Positions 34,018 through 44,240 of a DNA stretch of 64,000 nucleotides are shown piece by piece (position 1 is the first letter of the stretch; the number at the start of each line of letters is the position of its first letter). The notes beneath the pieces were generated by a model, which searched no databases, was not told where the DNA came from, and was given only the letters and a program-made list of their open reading frames with translations. Made by a program: the position numbers and the translations under genes. Source of the DNA: Polaromonas sp. (GTDB lineage: Bacteria > Pseudomonadota > Gammaproteobacteria > Burkholderiales > Burkholderiaceae_C). The stretch covers positions 1-64,000 of the forward strand of contig JAAFIP010000003.1 in NCBI GenBank assembly GCA_013297865.1. Direction: 5' to 3'.

Positions 34018-35084
34018 CGGATACGCGTCCTGGGGTCAAGCAGCTTGTAGAGCAGGTCTGACAGCAAGTTCAATCCAATAAACACCGACCCCACCACGAT
34101 CGTGCCGCCCAACACCGCGTTCATGTCGGCGTTTTGCAGGGAGTTGGTGATGTACAGGCCCAGCCCTGGCCAGGCAAACACGGTCTCGGTGAGCACCGAG
34201 CCCTCCAACAGACCGGCATACGACAGCGCAATCACCGTTACCAGCGGCACGGCGGCGTTGCGCAGCGCATGCCGCCAGATAATGCGCGTCTCTGATAGGC
34301 CTTTGGCGCGTGCAGCCACCACATATTCCTGCGCCAGCTCATTGAGCATGAAAGAGCGCGTCATGCGACTGATGTAGGCCAGCGAAAAATAGCCCAGCAG
34401 TGAGGCTGGCAGCACCAGATGCGACAGCACGTTGCCAAACGCTTCCCACTGCCCTGACACCGCCGTGTCCCACAGCAGAAAGCCTGTGACAGCAGTAAAA
34501 GTGTATTCGTAGCTGATGCCCATGCGCCCTGGTCCTGCAACCCAGCCCAGCTTGGCATAGAACAGGACCAGTGCCATCAGGCCCAGCCAGAAGATGGGCA
34601 CCGAATAGCCGATCAAGCCCATCACCCGCACGGCTTGGTCGGCCAGCCCACCGCGCCTGACTGCAGCCCACACACCCAGTGGCACACCCAAGCCCGCACC
34701 AATAATGATGCCCAGCGTGGCCAGTTCGATCGTGGCAGGAAAGGTGCGTTTAATGTCTTGCAGCACCGAGTTGGACGTGAGCACCGAAGTGCCAAAGTCG
34801 CCCTGCAACACTTTGCTGATATAGATGTAGAACTGCTGCCATAGCGGCTTGTTCAGCCCCAACTCTTCACGCACACGGGCTATCACGTGCTCGGGCGCAC
34901 GGTCGCCTGTGATGGCCAGCACGGGGTCGATGGGAATGACGCGGCCAATAAAAAACGTGACCGCCAGCAACCCCAGGTAGGTGAGCACAATCACCCCCAG
35001 GAAGCTGCCCAGCGCTTTGGCCCAAGCGGCCCAGTTCACGCGAGCCAGCTTGGCTGGTTGCGCATCGGATATCGCACCACTCAC
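34014..35084 (-). CDS. dipeptide ABC transporter permease (DppB-like)
   Basis: This is a 356-residue inner-membrane protein with about six hydrophobic segments. DppB-type motifs include LGLNKPLWQQFYIYISKVLQ, GDFGTSV and the EAA loop YVVAARAKGLSETRIIWRHA. It is somewhat longer than DppB of E. coli (339). It lies between the binding-protein gene and the second permease, in the standard order of such operons. Confidence 0.92.
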   Translation of the reverse strand: MSGAISDAQPAKLARVNWAAWAKALGSFLGVIVLTYLGLLAVTFFIGRVIPIDPVLAITGDRAPEHVIARVREELGLNKPLWQQFYIYISKVLQGDFGTSVLTSNSVLQDIKRTFPATIELATLGIIIGAGLGVPLGVWAAVRRGGLADQAVRVMGLIGYSVPIFWLGLMALVLFYAKLGWVAGPGRMGISYEYTFTAVTGFLLWDTAVSGQWEAFGNVLSHLVLPASLLGYFSLAYISRMTRSFMLNELAQEYVVAARAKGLSETRIIWRHALRNAAVPLVTVIALSYAGLLEGSVLTETVFAWPGLGLYITNSLQNADMNAVLGGTIVVGSVFIGLNLLSDLLYKLLDPRTRIR

Positions 35085-35114
35085 AAATGACCTGACATCA
35101 AGAACGCAACGCTG

Positions 35115-36728
35115 CTATTTGGCCACCTTGAACATATAGGTAGCATCTGAGGTGGGGCCGATCACCAGGTTCTTCACATCCGCGCGCATTGCGGCCACTT
35201 CAACCTGCTGGAACAGCATGATGAATGGGCTGTTTTTGCGGAAGTCTGCCTGCATTTCCTCGTACATGGCCTTGCGCTTGTTGCTGTCACGTTCCAGCAC
35301 AGCAGCGTCGGCCTTTTTGGTGAGCTCTGGCGTAGGCCAGGCGTTGCGCCAAGCCAAGGGCTTGGTTTTGGGCTCGTCAGAGTTGTCGGGGTTTTGCACA
35401 AAGGTGGCGTTGGTGTGCGGGTCCCAATAGTCAGCGCCCCATTGGCCGATGTACATATCATGTGTGCGGGCGCGGTACTTTGTGAGCGTCTGCTTGCCAT
35501 CACCAGGCAGGATTTCAATATCAATCCCCGCGCGCTTGGCAGTTTGCTGAAACGACTCGGTAATGCCCTGCACTGGCTGCTGCGTGCGCATGTCGATCGT
35601 CACCTTGAAGCCGTTGGGCAAGCCCGCTTTGGCCAACAAAGCTTTGGCTTTGTCTACATCCAGCTTGTAGGGATTGGTCGTGCTAGCACCCAGCAAGCCA
35701 ATGGCCATGAAGTTTTGATGTACGACACCAATGTTCTTGATCAGCGTCTCGCCGATGCCGGCATAGTCCACCAGGTATTTCATGGCTTCGCGCACTTCGG
35801 GCTTGGCCAGGTTGGGATTTTTCTGGTTGAGGCCAATGTAGTACACCGTGCCTTTGGGCGTAGCGGTGGTTTTGATGTCCTTGTTATTGGCCATGCCGGC
35901 CAGGTCCTGGGGCGTCAGGTTGCGCGCCACATCCACATCGCCTTTTTCCAGCAGCAGGCGCTGGGTGGCAGCCTCTTTGACGTGGCGGTAGATCACGCGC
36001 GCCATGATGGACTTGGTGCCATAGTAGTTTTCGTTGCGCTCCAGCGCGACGACTTCGTTGGCACGCCACTCGCGCAGCTTCATGGGGCCAGAGCCTGCGT
36101 AGTTGGTCTTGAGCCATGCATAGCCCATGTCGCCATTGACCTCTTTGCTCATCACCAGCTTTTTATCCATGATGGCCGCGATGTTGGCTGTCAGGCAGTT
36201 GTAGACAAAGCTGGGAGCGTAGTTCTTGTCGGTCTCAAAGGTGAGCGTCAAAGGACCGGTTTGCTTGATCTTGTCTTTGACATTGTCTTTGGTAAAGCCA
36301 AATTGTCCCAAGATGAATGCGGGCGACTTGTCCAGCAGGACACCGCGCTGCAGCGAGAACACCACGTCCTCTGCAGTCATGGGGTTGCCAGAGGCAAATT
36401 TAAGGCCAGGCTTGAGCTCGAAAGTGTAGGTCTTACCGTCAGCAGACACACTCCAGGTTTTGGCCGCATCGGCAATCAGCTTGGACGGGTCCTTGACGTC
36501 ATAGCGCAGCAAACGGTCGTAGGTATTGCCCATCACCTCACCAGCAGAAATCTCAAAAGCCTCCGAAGGGTCCATGGTGATGATGTCGTCCATCGCCCAG
36601 GCCACCACCAGGGTGTCTTTGGGAGTGGCAGCCAAAGCAGCCGAACCATAGCAAACCAGCAAGGCCGCGGTGGCGCTAGCGCCCAGAGCACGACGGGTTA
36701 ATGTAAATGCAGTGTGTTTCAAAGTCAT
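35115..36728 (-). CDS. ABC transporter substrate-binding protein, family 5 (peptide type)
   Basis: The 537-residue periplasmic protein has a signal sequence (TRRALGASATAALLVCYGSA, cleaved near ALAA) and the family 5 fold: DDIITMDPSEAFEISAGEVM near the N-terminus and FELKPGLKFASGNPMTAEDV, the typical SBP_bac_5 segment. The TRR near the start may hint at Tat export but lacks a full twin-arginine motif. The start 36728 is preceded by GGGGA. It is the first gene of the transporter operon and determines substrate, probably di- or oligopeptides given the dipeptidase at the end. Confidence 0.9.
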   Translation of the reverse strand: MTLKHTAFTLTRRALGASATAALLVCYGSAALAATPKDTLVVAWAMDDIITMDPSEAFEISAGEVMGNTYDRLLRYDVKDPSKLIADAAKTWSVSADGKTYTFELKPGLKFASGNPMTAEDVVFSLQRGVLLDKSPAFILGQFGFTKDNVKDKIKQTGPLTLTFETDKNYAPSFVYNCLTANIAAIMDKKLVMSKEVNGDMGYAWLKTNYAGSGPMKLREWRANEVVALERNENYYGTKSIMARVIYRHVKEAATQRLLLEKGDVDVARNLTPQDLAGMANNKDIKTTATPKGTVYYIGLNQKNPNLAKPEVREAMKYLVDYAGIGETLIKNIGVVHQNFMAIGLLGASTTNPYKLDVDKAKALLAKAGLPNGFKVTIDMRTQQPVQGITESFQQTAKRAGIDIEILPGDGKQTLTKYRARTHDMYIGQWGADYWDPHTNATFVQNPDNSDEPKTKPLAWRNAWPTPELTKKADAAVLERDSNKRKAMYEEMQADFRKNSPFIMLFQQVEVAAMRADVKNLVIGPTSDATYMFKVAK

Positions 36729-36859
36729 TCCCCAAAAAAATTGAATTCTCGCGCATGTAACCGTTTGCACAGCACACACCTGAATAATGATCATGCGCTG
36801 CCTCCGCCCAGGGTCAATGCGTGTTTACCTTAGGCTTTGTGAATCGACAGTGTCTGGTT

Positions 36860-38617
36860 TCAGTGCACGTTGCAATGGGCCACAATGTTCAGTGCTACAG
36901 CCTCAGCAACTTTGATGCCATCAATCGCAGCGCTCATGATGCCGCCCGCATAACCAGCGCCCTCGCCGGCAGGATACAGGCCCTGGGTGTTGATGCTTTG
37001 GTAGCGCTGGGGGTTTTGCTCGCTGCGTGCGGCGGCGTCGTGGGCCTGGCGCAGGGCGGCGCGGCGCTCTTCGTGGCGTTTGATGCGGACCGGCGACGAG
37101 GTGCGGGTCTCGATGCCAGTGAGCATAGCATCGTACATGTCAAAGCCTGCGATCTGTTTGGCAAACGCGGGGATGGCCTCGCGCATGGCGTCGATGGCAT
37201 ACATGGGCAAGCTGGGCTGATGCGGGTTACCCAGATTGGTGAGGTGCACGCCCGGTTTGTAGCTGGGCTCTACGCTGCCCAGTTGGGTGGATGCCGTATT
37301 CTTTAAAAAGTCGCCCACCAACTGGCCGGGGGCTTCATACGTGCTGCCGCCCAGCGTGTAGGCGCCACTCTCCAACGCCCGTTGAAAGCGCATGCCGGCC
37401 AGTACATGGCCACGCTCTTTCTCAGCGCATAGCGGCTGGCCCAGAGCGTCGAAAGCAAAATCTTCGGGGTTGATGCCCACCACAATGCCTGCATTGGCAT
37501 TGCGCTCGTTACGGCTGTACTGGCTCATGCCGTTGGTCACCACACGGCCTTCTTCGCTGGTAGCCGCTACCACAGTGCCCCCCGGACACATGCAAAAGCT
37601 GTAGACGCTGCGCCCGTTGGCTGCGTGGTGCACCAGTTTGTAGTCGGCCGCGCCCAGCATGGCGTTGCCTGCAAACGGGCCAAAGCGCGCGCGGTCGATC
37701 ACGCTTTGCGGATGCTCAATGCGAAAGCCCACACTGAACGGTTTGGCCTCGACGTACACGCCCTTGGCATGCAACATCTCAAAGGTATCGCGCGCGCTGT
37801 GGCCAATGGCCAGTACCACATGCTCCGCCTCAATCTGCGTGCCGTCCTGCAGGCCGAGGCCTTTGATCACGCCCGCGTCAATATGCAAATCAGCCACTTG
37901 CGATGAAAAGCGAAACTCGCCGCCCAGAGCAACAATCTCTTCGCGCAGAAACTCCACCACCTTGACCAGACGGAACGTGCCGACATGCGGCTTGCTGACA
38001 TACATGATCTCTTCAGGCGCGCCGCCGCGCACCATGTCCTGCAGCACCTTGCGGCCATGGAACAGCGGGTCTTTCACTTGGCTCCACAGCTTGCCATCGC
38101 TGAAGGTGCCTGCACCGCCCTCGCCAAACTGCACATTGCTGTCTGTCTTGAGCTGACTTTTGCGCCAGAAACCCCAGGTGTCTTTGGTGCGCTCGCGCAC
38201 CATCTTGCCGCGCTCCAGCACCAACGGCCTGAAGCCCATCTGTGCCAGCGTGAGCGCAGCAAACAGGCCGCACGGCCCGGTGCCAATCACCACCGGGCGT
38301 TTAAACGGTTTGTCTGGAGCGCGGGTGACGAACTTGTATGACGTATCGGGCGTAGGCGCGGTGTGTGCAGCCAACTTGGGCGCGCGCTGCGCGCGCGCGA
38401 GCACGCCAGCAGGGTCGGTGGTCACCACGTCCAGCGTGTAGATGAAGTGAATGTCGCTCTTCTTGCGCGCATCAAAGCCGCGGCGAAATATGCTGACGCT
38501 GACGATCTCATCAGCCTTGAGCTTGAGCCGTTCGCGCACGGCGCTGTGCAGCGCTTCGCTGGAATGGTCAAGGGGCAGCTTGATTTCGGTCAAGCGGATG
38601 GACTGGGGGGTAGACAT
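36860..38617 (-). CDS. FAD-dependent oxidoreductase (COG2509-type dehydrogenase)
   Basis: The 585-residue protein has an N-terminal domain of about 110 residues seen in COG2509 proteins, then an FAD-binding motif VVIGTGPCGLFAALTLAQMG (GxGxxG variant) with LVLERG at the end of the second strand, and FGEGGAGTFSDGKLWSQVKD, a hallmark of this family. The C-terminus has YPAGEGAGYAGGIMSAAIDG, which closes over FAD. Substrate is unknown. It stands between the dipeptide operon and an MDR-family gene without a clear link to either. Confidence 0.88.
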   Translation of the reverse strand: MSTPQSIRLTEIKLPLDHSSEALHSAVRERLKLKADEIVSVSIFRRGFDARKKSDIHFIYTLDVVTTDPAGVLARAQRAPKLAAHTAPTPDTSYKFVTRAPDKPFKRPVVIGTGPCGLFAALTLAQMGFRPLVLERGKMVRERTKDTWGFWRKSQLKTDSNVQFGEGGAGTFSDGKLWSQVKDPLFHGRKVLQDMVRGGAPEEIMYVSKPHVGTFRLVKVVEFLREEIVALGGEFRFSSQVADLHIDAGVIKGLGLQDGTQIEAEHVVLAIGHSARDTFEMLHAKGVYVEAKPFSVGFRIEHPQSVIDRARFGPFAGNAMLGAADYKLVHHAANGRSVYSFCMCPGGTVVAATSEEGRVVTNGMSQYSRNERNANAGIVVGINPEDFAFDALGQPLCAEKERGHVLAGMRFQRALESGAYTLGGSTYEAPGQLVGDFLKNTASTQLGSVEPSYKPGVHLTNLGNPHQPSLPMYAIDAMREAIPAFAKQIAGFDMYDAMLTGIETRTSSPVRIKRHEERRAALRQAHDAAARSEQNPQRYQSINTQGLYPAGEGAGYAGGIMSAAIDGIKVAEAVALNIVAHCNVH

Positions 38618-38758
38618 GGTGGTTGGCGAGCCTGCACGGCTGCAAAACAAAGTACTCGCATTTTAACGGGGATGTTGCTGCTGCGACGTCGTTTGTCTGA
38701 TGCATACATTGCTACCCCATAACGCAAAAGAGCCGTCTGCGCGAAGATCAGGCTCAGG

Positions 38759-39910
38759 TTACGCCTTCATCCCCTTGCTGGGATTGATCAAATACTTGGT
38801 TGCCGTGGCGCGCTGTCCATAGACCGCGATTTCGCTGAGCGACAGCGCTTCGGCCAGAGACACTTCTTTGGAATAGTGGCTGGCAAACGTGGTGGTCAAT
38901 TCTGAAGCCACGCGCGCTTTGAGCTGCAGCATTTTGCCGCTGCCTAGCTTTTGCAGGTAGGAGAACACCAACCAGCCGCCCATGCCCCAGGCCATGCCGA
39001 AGCTGCGGCTAAAGGTGGTGGCGCTGGTGTCCAGGCCGCCGTACAGGTACACCTGCTTGTGCGTGGCGCTACCGTAGCGGCTGTACTCTTTGCTGTTTTT
39101 GCTCAAAGCAGCTTCCATGCAGGTCAATATCTGCCCGGCCAGCTTGCCGCCGCCCGTGGCATCAAAGGCCAGCGTAGCACCTGTGGCCTCCAGCGCTGCA
39201 GTCAGCTCGTCCATGAAGGTGGGTGACTCTGCATTGCACACATGCTCGGCGCCCAAGGATTTGAGCAGGGCCACATGCTCGTTTTTGCGCACGATATTGA
39301 CCAGGCCGATCTTGTCTTCCTGGCAGATTTTGACCAGCATCTGGCCCAGGTTGGAAGCCGCCGCTGTGTGCACCAGGGCCTTGTGGCCTTCGTGGCGCAG
39401 GGTTTCGATAAAGCCCAGCGCAGTCAGCGGATTGATAAAACAGGATGCGCCCTGGGCAGCAGTCGTGCCCGCAGGCAACACCAGACATTGGTCAGCCTTA
39501 ATACTGCGGTACTGCGAATACATCGCCCCGCCCAGCACGGCTACGGTTTTGCCCAGCAAGGCCTGCGCAGCGGGCGAGGTGCCAGCAGCCACCACCAGGC
39601 CAGCGCCTTCATTGCCCACCGGCATCGACTGGCCCATGCGCCCGGCCATGCTCTTCATGGCGGCTTGCGCAATCTGCATGGTCACCACAGGGCTGGCCGC
39701 CGTGCCTGAGGCCTTGGCGGTCGTCACATCAGCCGCGCCAAACAGCAGGCCGATATCAGACGGGTTCAGCGGCGTGGCCTGCACCTGGATCAGCACTTCG
39801 TCTGCCGCAGGTGTGGGCACGGCCATAGTGTGCAAAGACAGCTCCAGCTCGCCGCTGGGCTGAACGAGGGAGCGAAGCTGCAAAGCGGTGGTGGGAATAG
39901 CAGTGGTCAT
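38759..39910 (-). CDS. zinc-independent quinone-oxidoreductase-like MDR protein
   Basis: The 383-residue protein fits the medium-chain dehydrogenase/reductase superfamily. The N-terminal GroES-like domain includes VLIQVQATPLNPSDIGLLFG and GNEGAGLVVAAG. The Rossmann part has HTAAASNLGQMLVKICQEDK. The Cys/His ligands of zinc-dependent alcohol dehydrogenases are not visible, as in quinone oxidoreductases that use NADPH. The substrate is not predictable. It is flanked by independent genes. Confidence 0.85.
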   Translation of the reverse strand: MTTAIPTTALQLRSLVQPSGELELSLHTMAVPTPAADEVLIQVQATPLNPSDIGLLFGAADVTTAKASGTAASPVVTMQIAQAAMKSMAGRMGQSMPVGNEGAGLVVAAGTSPAAQALLGKTVAVLGGAMYSQYRSIKADQCLVLPAGTTAAQGASCFINPLTALGFIETLRHEGHKALVHTAAASNLGQMLVKICQEDKIGLVNIVRKNEHVALLKSLGAEHVCNAESPTFMDELTAALEATGATLAFDATGGGKLAGQILTCMEAALSKNSKEYSRYGSATHKQVYLYGGLDTSATTFSRSFGMAWGMGGWLVFSYLQKLGSGKMLQLKARVASELTTTFASHYSKEVSLAEALSLSEIAVYGQRATATKYLINPSKGMKA

Positions 39911-40001
39911 GGTGGAAGGTCCTGTGGTCGGGTGCGTTGTATCAGAAGGTATTTAACCACGCCCTCCACCCCCCCTTGCTGCCCCCTACAGAGGCCTTGC
40001 G

Positions 40002-42182
40002 CTACCAACTGCTGGTGATGAACCTACCACCCGAGAAGTAGTGCACCATGGACCCTATCTGCACGCTGCGGTCTTGGGCTACATTGAATAGTCCATAAGT
40101 TTGTGGGTAGGGGTTGGCTGGGTACTCTATGCTCTTGAGCGGTGCTTTGCTCTGCAGGGTTTTGGCGCTGCTGTCCACTTCAAAGCGCTGCAGGCCTTGG
40201 TAGGTGGGCTGGTAAAAAGTCTGTGGCCCGACCACCAGGTCTGACACAGTCTCATGCACTCGCACTGGCACCGCGATGCGGTACACATTGCCTTGCTGGA
40301 ATACGTTGATGCCGTGCGATGTGTAGTCTAGAGTTGAGCTGCTGCCGCGTTTGCCGATCACCACCGAGCTGATCAGGCCCGGCTTGGTGGGGTCGCTCAC
40401 ATCCATCAGTGCGACTTTCACGCCACCCAAAAAGCCGGTGTCGGTGGCGTCCTTGCCCACACCCAGCAGCAGTTGGTCACCTATGGGGTACAGATAGTCG
40501 GAAAAGCCTGGCATCGACAGCTCGCCTAATGTTTTGGGATCCGCTGGGTTGCTCACGTCCAGCACATACAAAGGGTCGGTTTGCCGGAAGGTGACCACAT
40601 AGGCGCGCGGGCCGACAAACTGCACGGCATACACCTGCTCGCCCGGATGGCCCAGGGCCGCAGGGCGCTGGGCATTGGGCAGACTGCCCACCGCCTGCAG
40701 GCCCTTGCCACTGACCTCGCGCAATATGGTCAGCGTGGCAGGGGATGCGGGCGCGGCAGTGATGGGCGTGGGCGTGGCACTGATGGCCGTGCCGCTGCTG
40801 GTAGACACCGTGACCGTGGGTGTGCCAGTCCCGGTGCTGATGGCGATACCGGGCATCGGCGCGGGAAACGCCCAGCCTGTTTGGCCCGTAAAGCTCAGCA
40901 CCCGCAAGTCGCCCTGGTATTCGCTCATGCGGTAGGCCAGCTTGTCTTTGTTCCAGCCCAAATGCCCAGGCACAGCACCTGAGCCTTTGTAGCTGATGCT
41001 TAAGCCCTGCAGGCCAAACTTGTGGATATCAGTGCTGATGCCCGACGGGAAGACCGTGTTGGCCAAGGCCGTGGGGTCGTAGCTGTAGTAGCGCGAGCTG
41101 GTGAGGTAGACGTTGCTGGGCGACATGTACAGCGCCTCGCTGCCGCCGACAAAGCAGCGGCTGCTGCGCTGCAAGCTGAGCGAGGACAGATCAAACGCCG
41201 CGATGGTGGTGATCTGCACTTGCGGCGATGCATTGCTGGCCTGCACATAGCAGTCGGAGTCGGCCAGCAATGGCATAGGCGGGTTGTCGTCAATTTGTAC
41301 GGTAGGCAATATCTCTGCGGTGCTCAGGCTGGCCAGCAGGGCGTCCTGCTCGGCCGCAGTGGCATTGGCAGGCAATGCGTATTTGAACAAGTTGGGCGAC
41401 CACGTACTGGCCAGGTACAGGGTATTGCCGATCATGCGGCTGCCCACTAGCTGGCCGTCGATGCGTATGCGCTTGGCCAAGGTCAAGCTGTCAGGCACCT
41501 GCAGCGAGACAATATCCAGACTGACTTTTTGGCTGCTTGGGTACGGCCCGATGGGCACACTGGCACCCGGCCTGCCTGGGTCTATGACCGCAGGGTTGTA
41601 GCTGTACTGCTGACCAAGCAGTGCTACACGTTGAGCGGCGCTGGCCAGATAGATACCACTGCGCTCCTCAGCGCCCAGCGTCAGGCTGCCCGCGGCGGCC
41701 AGCTGCCCATCAGAGAGCCTGCGCTGGGCTTGTAGCTGGGCTGGCACGGTGGTGGTACCGCTCCAGTACGACTTGGTCAGCGCATACAGCATGGTGCCAT
41801 CGGTTTTCACCAAATCATCTTCGTCCACGCCCAGCTCCTGCAGCCGGGTGCCTGAGAAAGTGGCGGCACTGTCGCCCCCAGCTGCTGCTGCCACTGGCGC
41901 AGGAATCCCTGTCGAATTGACCGCCGTAGTGGTCACGTTACCCGCCTGCGCACCACCTTGTTTGATCTTGGTTTTGACATACTCCAGCAGCTCGCCCGGT
42001 GTGGATGCCGTGAGCTCCGCCTGCTCGGGCTTAGTCTGCTCTGCAGGTGCGGACGACGAACTGGCACCTCCCCCGCCACCGCAGGCCACCACCAGGGCTG
42101 CGCCCGCACAGGCCATGCTGGCTACCACAATAAGCTGCCTAGGGCTGTAGATCAATTCGCTGGATCGAGAAGGCTTTGCCAT
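40002..42182 (-). CDS. lipoprotein with C-terminal beta-propeller-type domain (Beta_propel family)
   Basis: This large protein of about 726 residues has a lipobox (LVVACGGGGG) after a hydrophobic N-terminus, so it is membrane anchored and faces the periplasm or surface. The region from LQELGVDEDDLVKTDGTMLYAL onward matches the secreted beta-propeller family, as do VSLDIVSLQVPDSLTLAKRI and VTFRQTDPLYVLDVSNPADP. A low-complexity Thr/Ser/Pro segment (about residues 470-510) interrupts the blades. The start at 42182 is the only one giving a proper lipoprotein signal. Function is unknown; related proteins are often surface-associated. Confidence 0.85.
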   Translation of the reverse strand: MAKPSRSSELIYSPRQLIVVASMACAGAALVVACGGGGGASSSSAPAEQTKPEQAELTASTPGELLEYVKTKIKQGGAQAGNVTTTAVNSTGIPAPVAAAAGGDSAATFSGTRLQELGVDEDDLVKTDGTMLYALTKSYWSGTTTVPAQLQAQRRLSDGQLAAAGSLTLGAEERSGIYLASAAQRVALLGQQYSYNPAVIDPGRPGASVPIGPYPSSQKVSLDIVSLQVPDSLTLAKRIRIDGQLVGSRMIGNTLYLASTWSPNLFKYALPANATAAEQDALLASLSTAEILPTVQIDDNPPMPLLADSDCYVQASNASPQVQITTIAAFDLSSLSLQRSSRCFVGGSEALYMSPSNVYLTSSRYYSYDPTALANTVFPSGISTDIHKFGLQGLSISYKGSGAVPGHLGWNKDKLAYRMSEYQGDLRVLSFTGQTGWAFPAPMPGIAISTGTGTPTVTVSTSSGTAISATPTPITAAPASPATLTILREVSGKGLQAVGSLPNAQRPAALGHPGEQVYAVQFVGPRAYVVTFRQTDPLYVLDVSNPADPKTLGELSMPGFSDYLYPIGDQLLLGVGKDATDTGFLGGVKVALMDVSDPTKPGLISSVVIGKRGSSSTLDYTSHGINVFQQGNVYRIAVPVRVHETVSDLVVGPQTFYQPTYQGLQRFEVDSSAKTLQSKAPLKSIEYPANPYPQTYGLFNVAQDRSVQIGSMVHYFSGGRFITSSW

Positions 42183-42319
42183 GGTGAAGTCCCCGGTGAA
42201 ACAAGTGCGCAGACAGGTTGTGTATTTTCCCCGTCCGACCTGATTTTGTGGAATAATATCCCACATATTCTGTACTGTCAAACTTTTTTAACGCGCATAT
42301 CCCACCTAAACTCGCAGGC

Positions 42320-43165
42320 ATGACCACCCGCTCCACCATCATCCTGGAAGCTGTCTTAGGGCTACTCAGGCCCTTGGCACGGCTGCTGCTGCGCCATGGG
42401 GTGGCCTATCCGGCTTTTGCAGCGGCGCTCAAGCGGGTGTTTATTGAGGCTGCGCAGGACGAGCTGAAAAGCAATGACCGCGCCTTGACCGACAGCGCCG
42501 TGAGCCTGCTTTCGGGCGTGCACCGCCGCGATGTGCGCAACCTCACCCGCCCGGACAAAGCGCCCGACCCGGCTGCCAGCGCCCCGATGAACATGGCCAC
42601 CCAAGTGGTGGCGCGCTGGCTGTCGCTGCCGCAATACCAGGATGCGGACGGCCAGGCTATCCCGCTAGCGCGCACCACACCCGCCGGCGGCTTTGACGCG
42701 CTGGTCACCAGCATCAGCACTGATGTGCGGCCGCGCGCCGTGCTGGAGGAAATGCTGCGCCTGGGTATCGTGCAGGAGAGCGAGGCAGGCATCAGCCTGC
42801 TGGACGCAGGCTTTGCGCCCCGCCAGGGCTTTGCCGAGATGGCCCAGCTGCTGCAGGCCAACACGCATGACCATATCGCCGCCGCTGCGGACAACCTGGA
42901 CCGGGGCAGCAACTTTTTGGAGCAGTCGATTTTTGTAGACCAGATCACCGCGCAATCGGCTCAGCGGCTGCACGCCGTGTCGGCCAAAGCCTGGCGCAGC
43001 GCCTTTAAAACCGTGATGCTGGAAGCCGCGCAAAGATTTGAAGACGACAAAGCCCATGCCCCACCCGAGCAGCGCACCCACCGCGCCCGCTTTGGCAGCT
43101 ATTTTTATGCACAAGAAGAGAACCACAATGCCGACGACACCCCCCGCGATCAAACAGCTCCTTAG
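42320..43165 (+). CDS. DUF6502 family protein
   Basis: The 281-residue protein fits the DUF6502 family of unknown function. The N-terminus LLRPLARLLLRHGVAYPAFA and the following helical part with LTDSAVSLLSGVHRRDVRNL have the character of a helix-turn-helix region. No membrane segment is strong. It is divergent from the propeller lipoprotein and its 3' end overlaps the next lipoprotein gene by 38 bp, so the two are probably co-transcribed. Confidence 0.75.
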   Translation: MTTRSTIILEAVLGLLRPLARLLLRHGVAYPAFAAALKRVFIEAAQDELKSNDRALTDSAVSLLSGVHRRDVRNLTRPDKAPDPAASAPMNMATQVVARWLSLPQYQDADGQAIPLARTTPAGGFDALVTSISTDVRPRAVLEEMLRLGIVQESEAGISLLDAGFAPRQGFAEMAQLLQANTHDHIAAAADNLDRGSNFLEQSIFVDQITAQSAQRLHAVSAKAWRSAFKTVMLEAAQRFEDDKAHAPPEQRTHRARFGSYFYAQEENHNADDTPRDQTAP

Positions 43166-43694
43166 CTGCTGCGCCATCAGCCTGTGCCTTGTCGCCGCAC
43201 TGCTGCTCGCTGCCTGCAGCCCGGGCACGGGCGGCACCGGCACGGGCCCCACTGTCAGCGCCAGCCCGACAACATCTACCACCAGCTACTTCACTGGTGC
43301 AGGCGCCCCTGCTGCCGCTCCCAGCCTGCCAGCACCTACTTGCACTGTGGCCTGCCCCGCCAATCCGGCTCCTCAGGCCATCAACCTGCAGGTGCAACCC
43401 GAGCGCATCGAACTGAGCACGCCCTGCGCCACCTTCACCTATGCGGGGACGTGGACGCTGTCTGCCACCGGAGAAGCCACCGTGCAAGGCGTATGGGAGA
43501 GCACCACGACAGTCAACGGCCAAAGCACCCGCAGCAGCCAAAGCGCCAGCCTGACACTGGTCTTCCCGAGTGGCCTGGAGGGCAGCACGGTCAGCGTGAG
43601 CATCAAGGACAGCACAGGCCAGCTCCTGCTGGGCCCTGTCACATTGCAACGCACGCCCAGCGCACCAGTCAATGTCAGTAGCCCTGGCTGCTGA
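43128..43694 (+). CDS. putative lipoprotein
   Basis: This 188-residue protein has a lipoprotein signal (LLSCCAISLCLVAALLLAAC) followed by a Gly/Thr/Ser-rich linker. The mature domain includes PERIELSTPCATFTYAGTWT and QSASLTLVFPSGLEG, a beta-rich pattern. The family is not recognised. The ATG at 43128 has AAGAAGAG upstream and lies inside the end of the DUF6502 gene, so the two appear coupled. The role is unknown; pairing with a DUF6502 gene is worth comparing in other genomes. Confidence 0.65.
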   Translation: MPTTPPAIKQLLSCCAISLCLVAALLLAACSPGTGGTGTGPTVSASPTTSTTSYFTGAGAPAAAPSLPAPTCTVACPANPAPQAINLQVQPERIELSTPCATFTYAGTWTLSATGEATVQGVWESTTTVNGQSTRSSQSASLTLVFPSGLEGSTVSVSIKDSTGQLLLGPVTLQRTPSAPVNVSSPGC

Positions 43695-43862
43695 CACGTG
43701 CAGTGCAGATGCCTATGCTGCGTCCCAGCTAGGTCGCGTTATCTTCTGCATCTGAAGCCCTCCGTCTCCACCAGGAATAGCACAGCATTCATGGTCTACT
43801 GACACTACGCTGTCAGTAGGGCCGGTGCACAGTACAGTCTTCATTCATTTTTGGAGCACACG

Positions 43863-44240
43863 ATGCAAAACGCGATTAACTGGTTTGAGATTCCGGTAGC
43901 CGACATGGCCCGGGCCATGCGGTTTTACCAAACCCTCACAGGCACAGCCCTGCGCCGGGAGGCCTATGGCGGGCCGGGCGAAGAGATGGCAGTGTTCGAG
44001 ATGTCTGATGAGAACGGGGTGAGCGGCGCCCTGCTCTGCAGCCCGCAGGTCCAACCGGCAGCCCAGGGCACAATGGTCTATTTGAATGCAGGCCCCAGCA
44101 TCCAGGCGTGGCTCGATCGCGTCGTTGCAGCAGGGGGCAGCATCGTGGTGGGCAAAACGGCGCTACCGCCAGGCATGGGCTATTTTGCGCACATCGTCGA
44201 CAGCGAAGGCAACCGGGTCGGTCTGCATGCCCTCGCCTGA
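43863..44240 (+). CDS. VOC (glyoxalase/bleomycin resistance) family protein
   Basis: The 125-residue protein has the paired beta-alpha-beta-beta-beta modules of the VOC superfamily: [20 protein letters not shown] at the start and [20 protein letters not shown] at the end with the metal-site Glu/His region. Substrate is unknown. GGAG lies upstream of ATG 43863. The 3' end overlaps the start of the EVE-domain gene, suggesting an operon. Confidence 0.88.
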   Translation: MQNAINWFEIPVADMARAMRFYQTLTGTALRREAYGGPGEEMAVFEMSDENGVSGALLCSPQVQPAAQGTMVYLNAGPSIQAWLDRVVAAGGSIVVGKTALPPGMGYFAHIVDSEGNRVGLHALA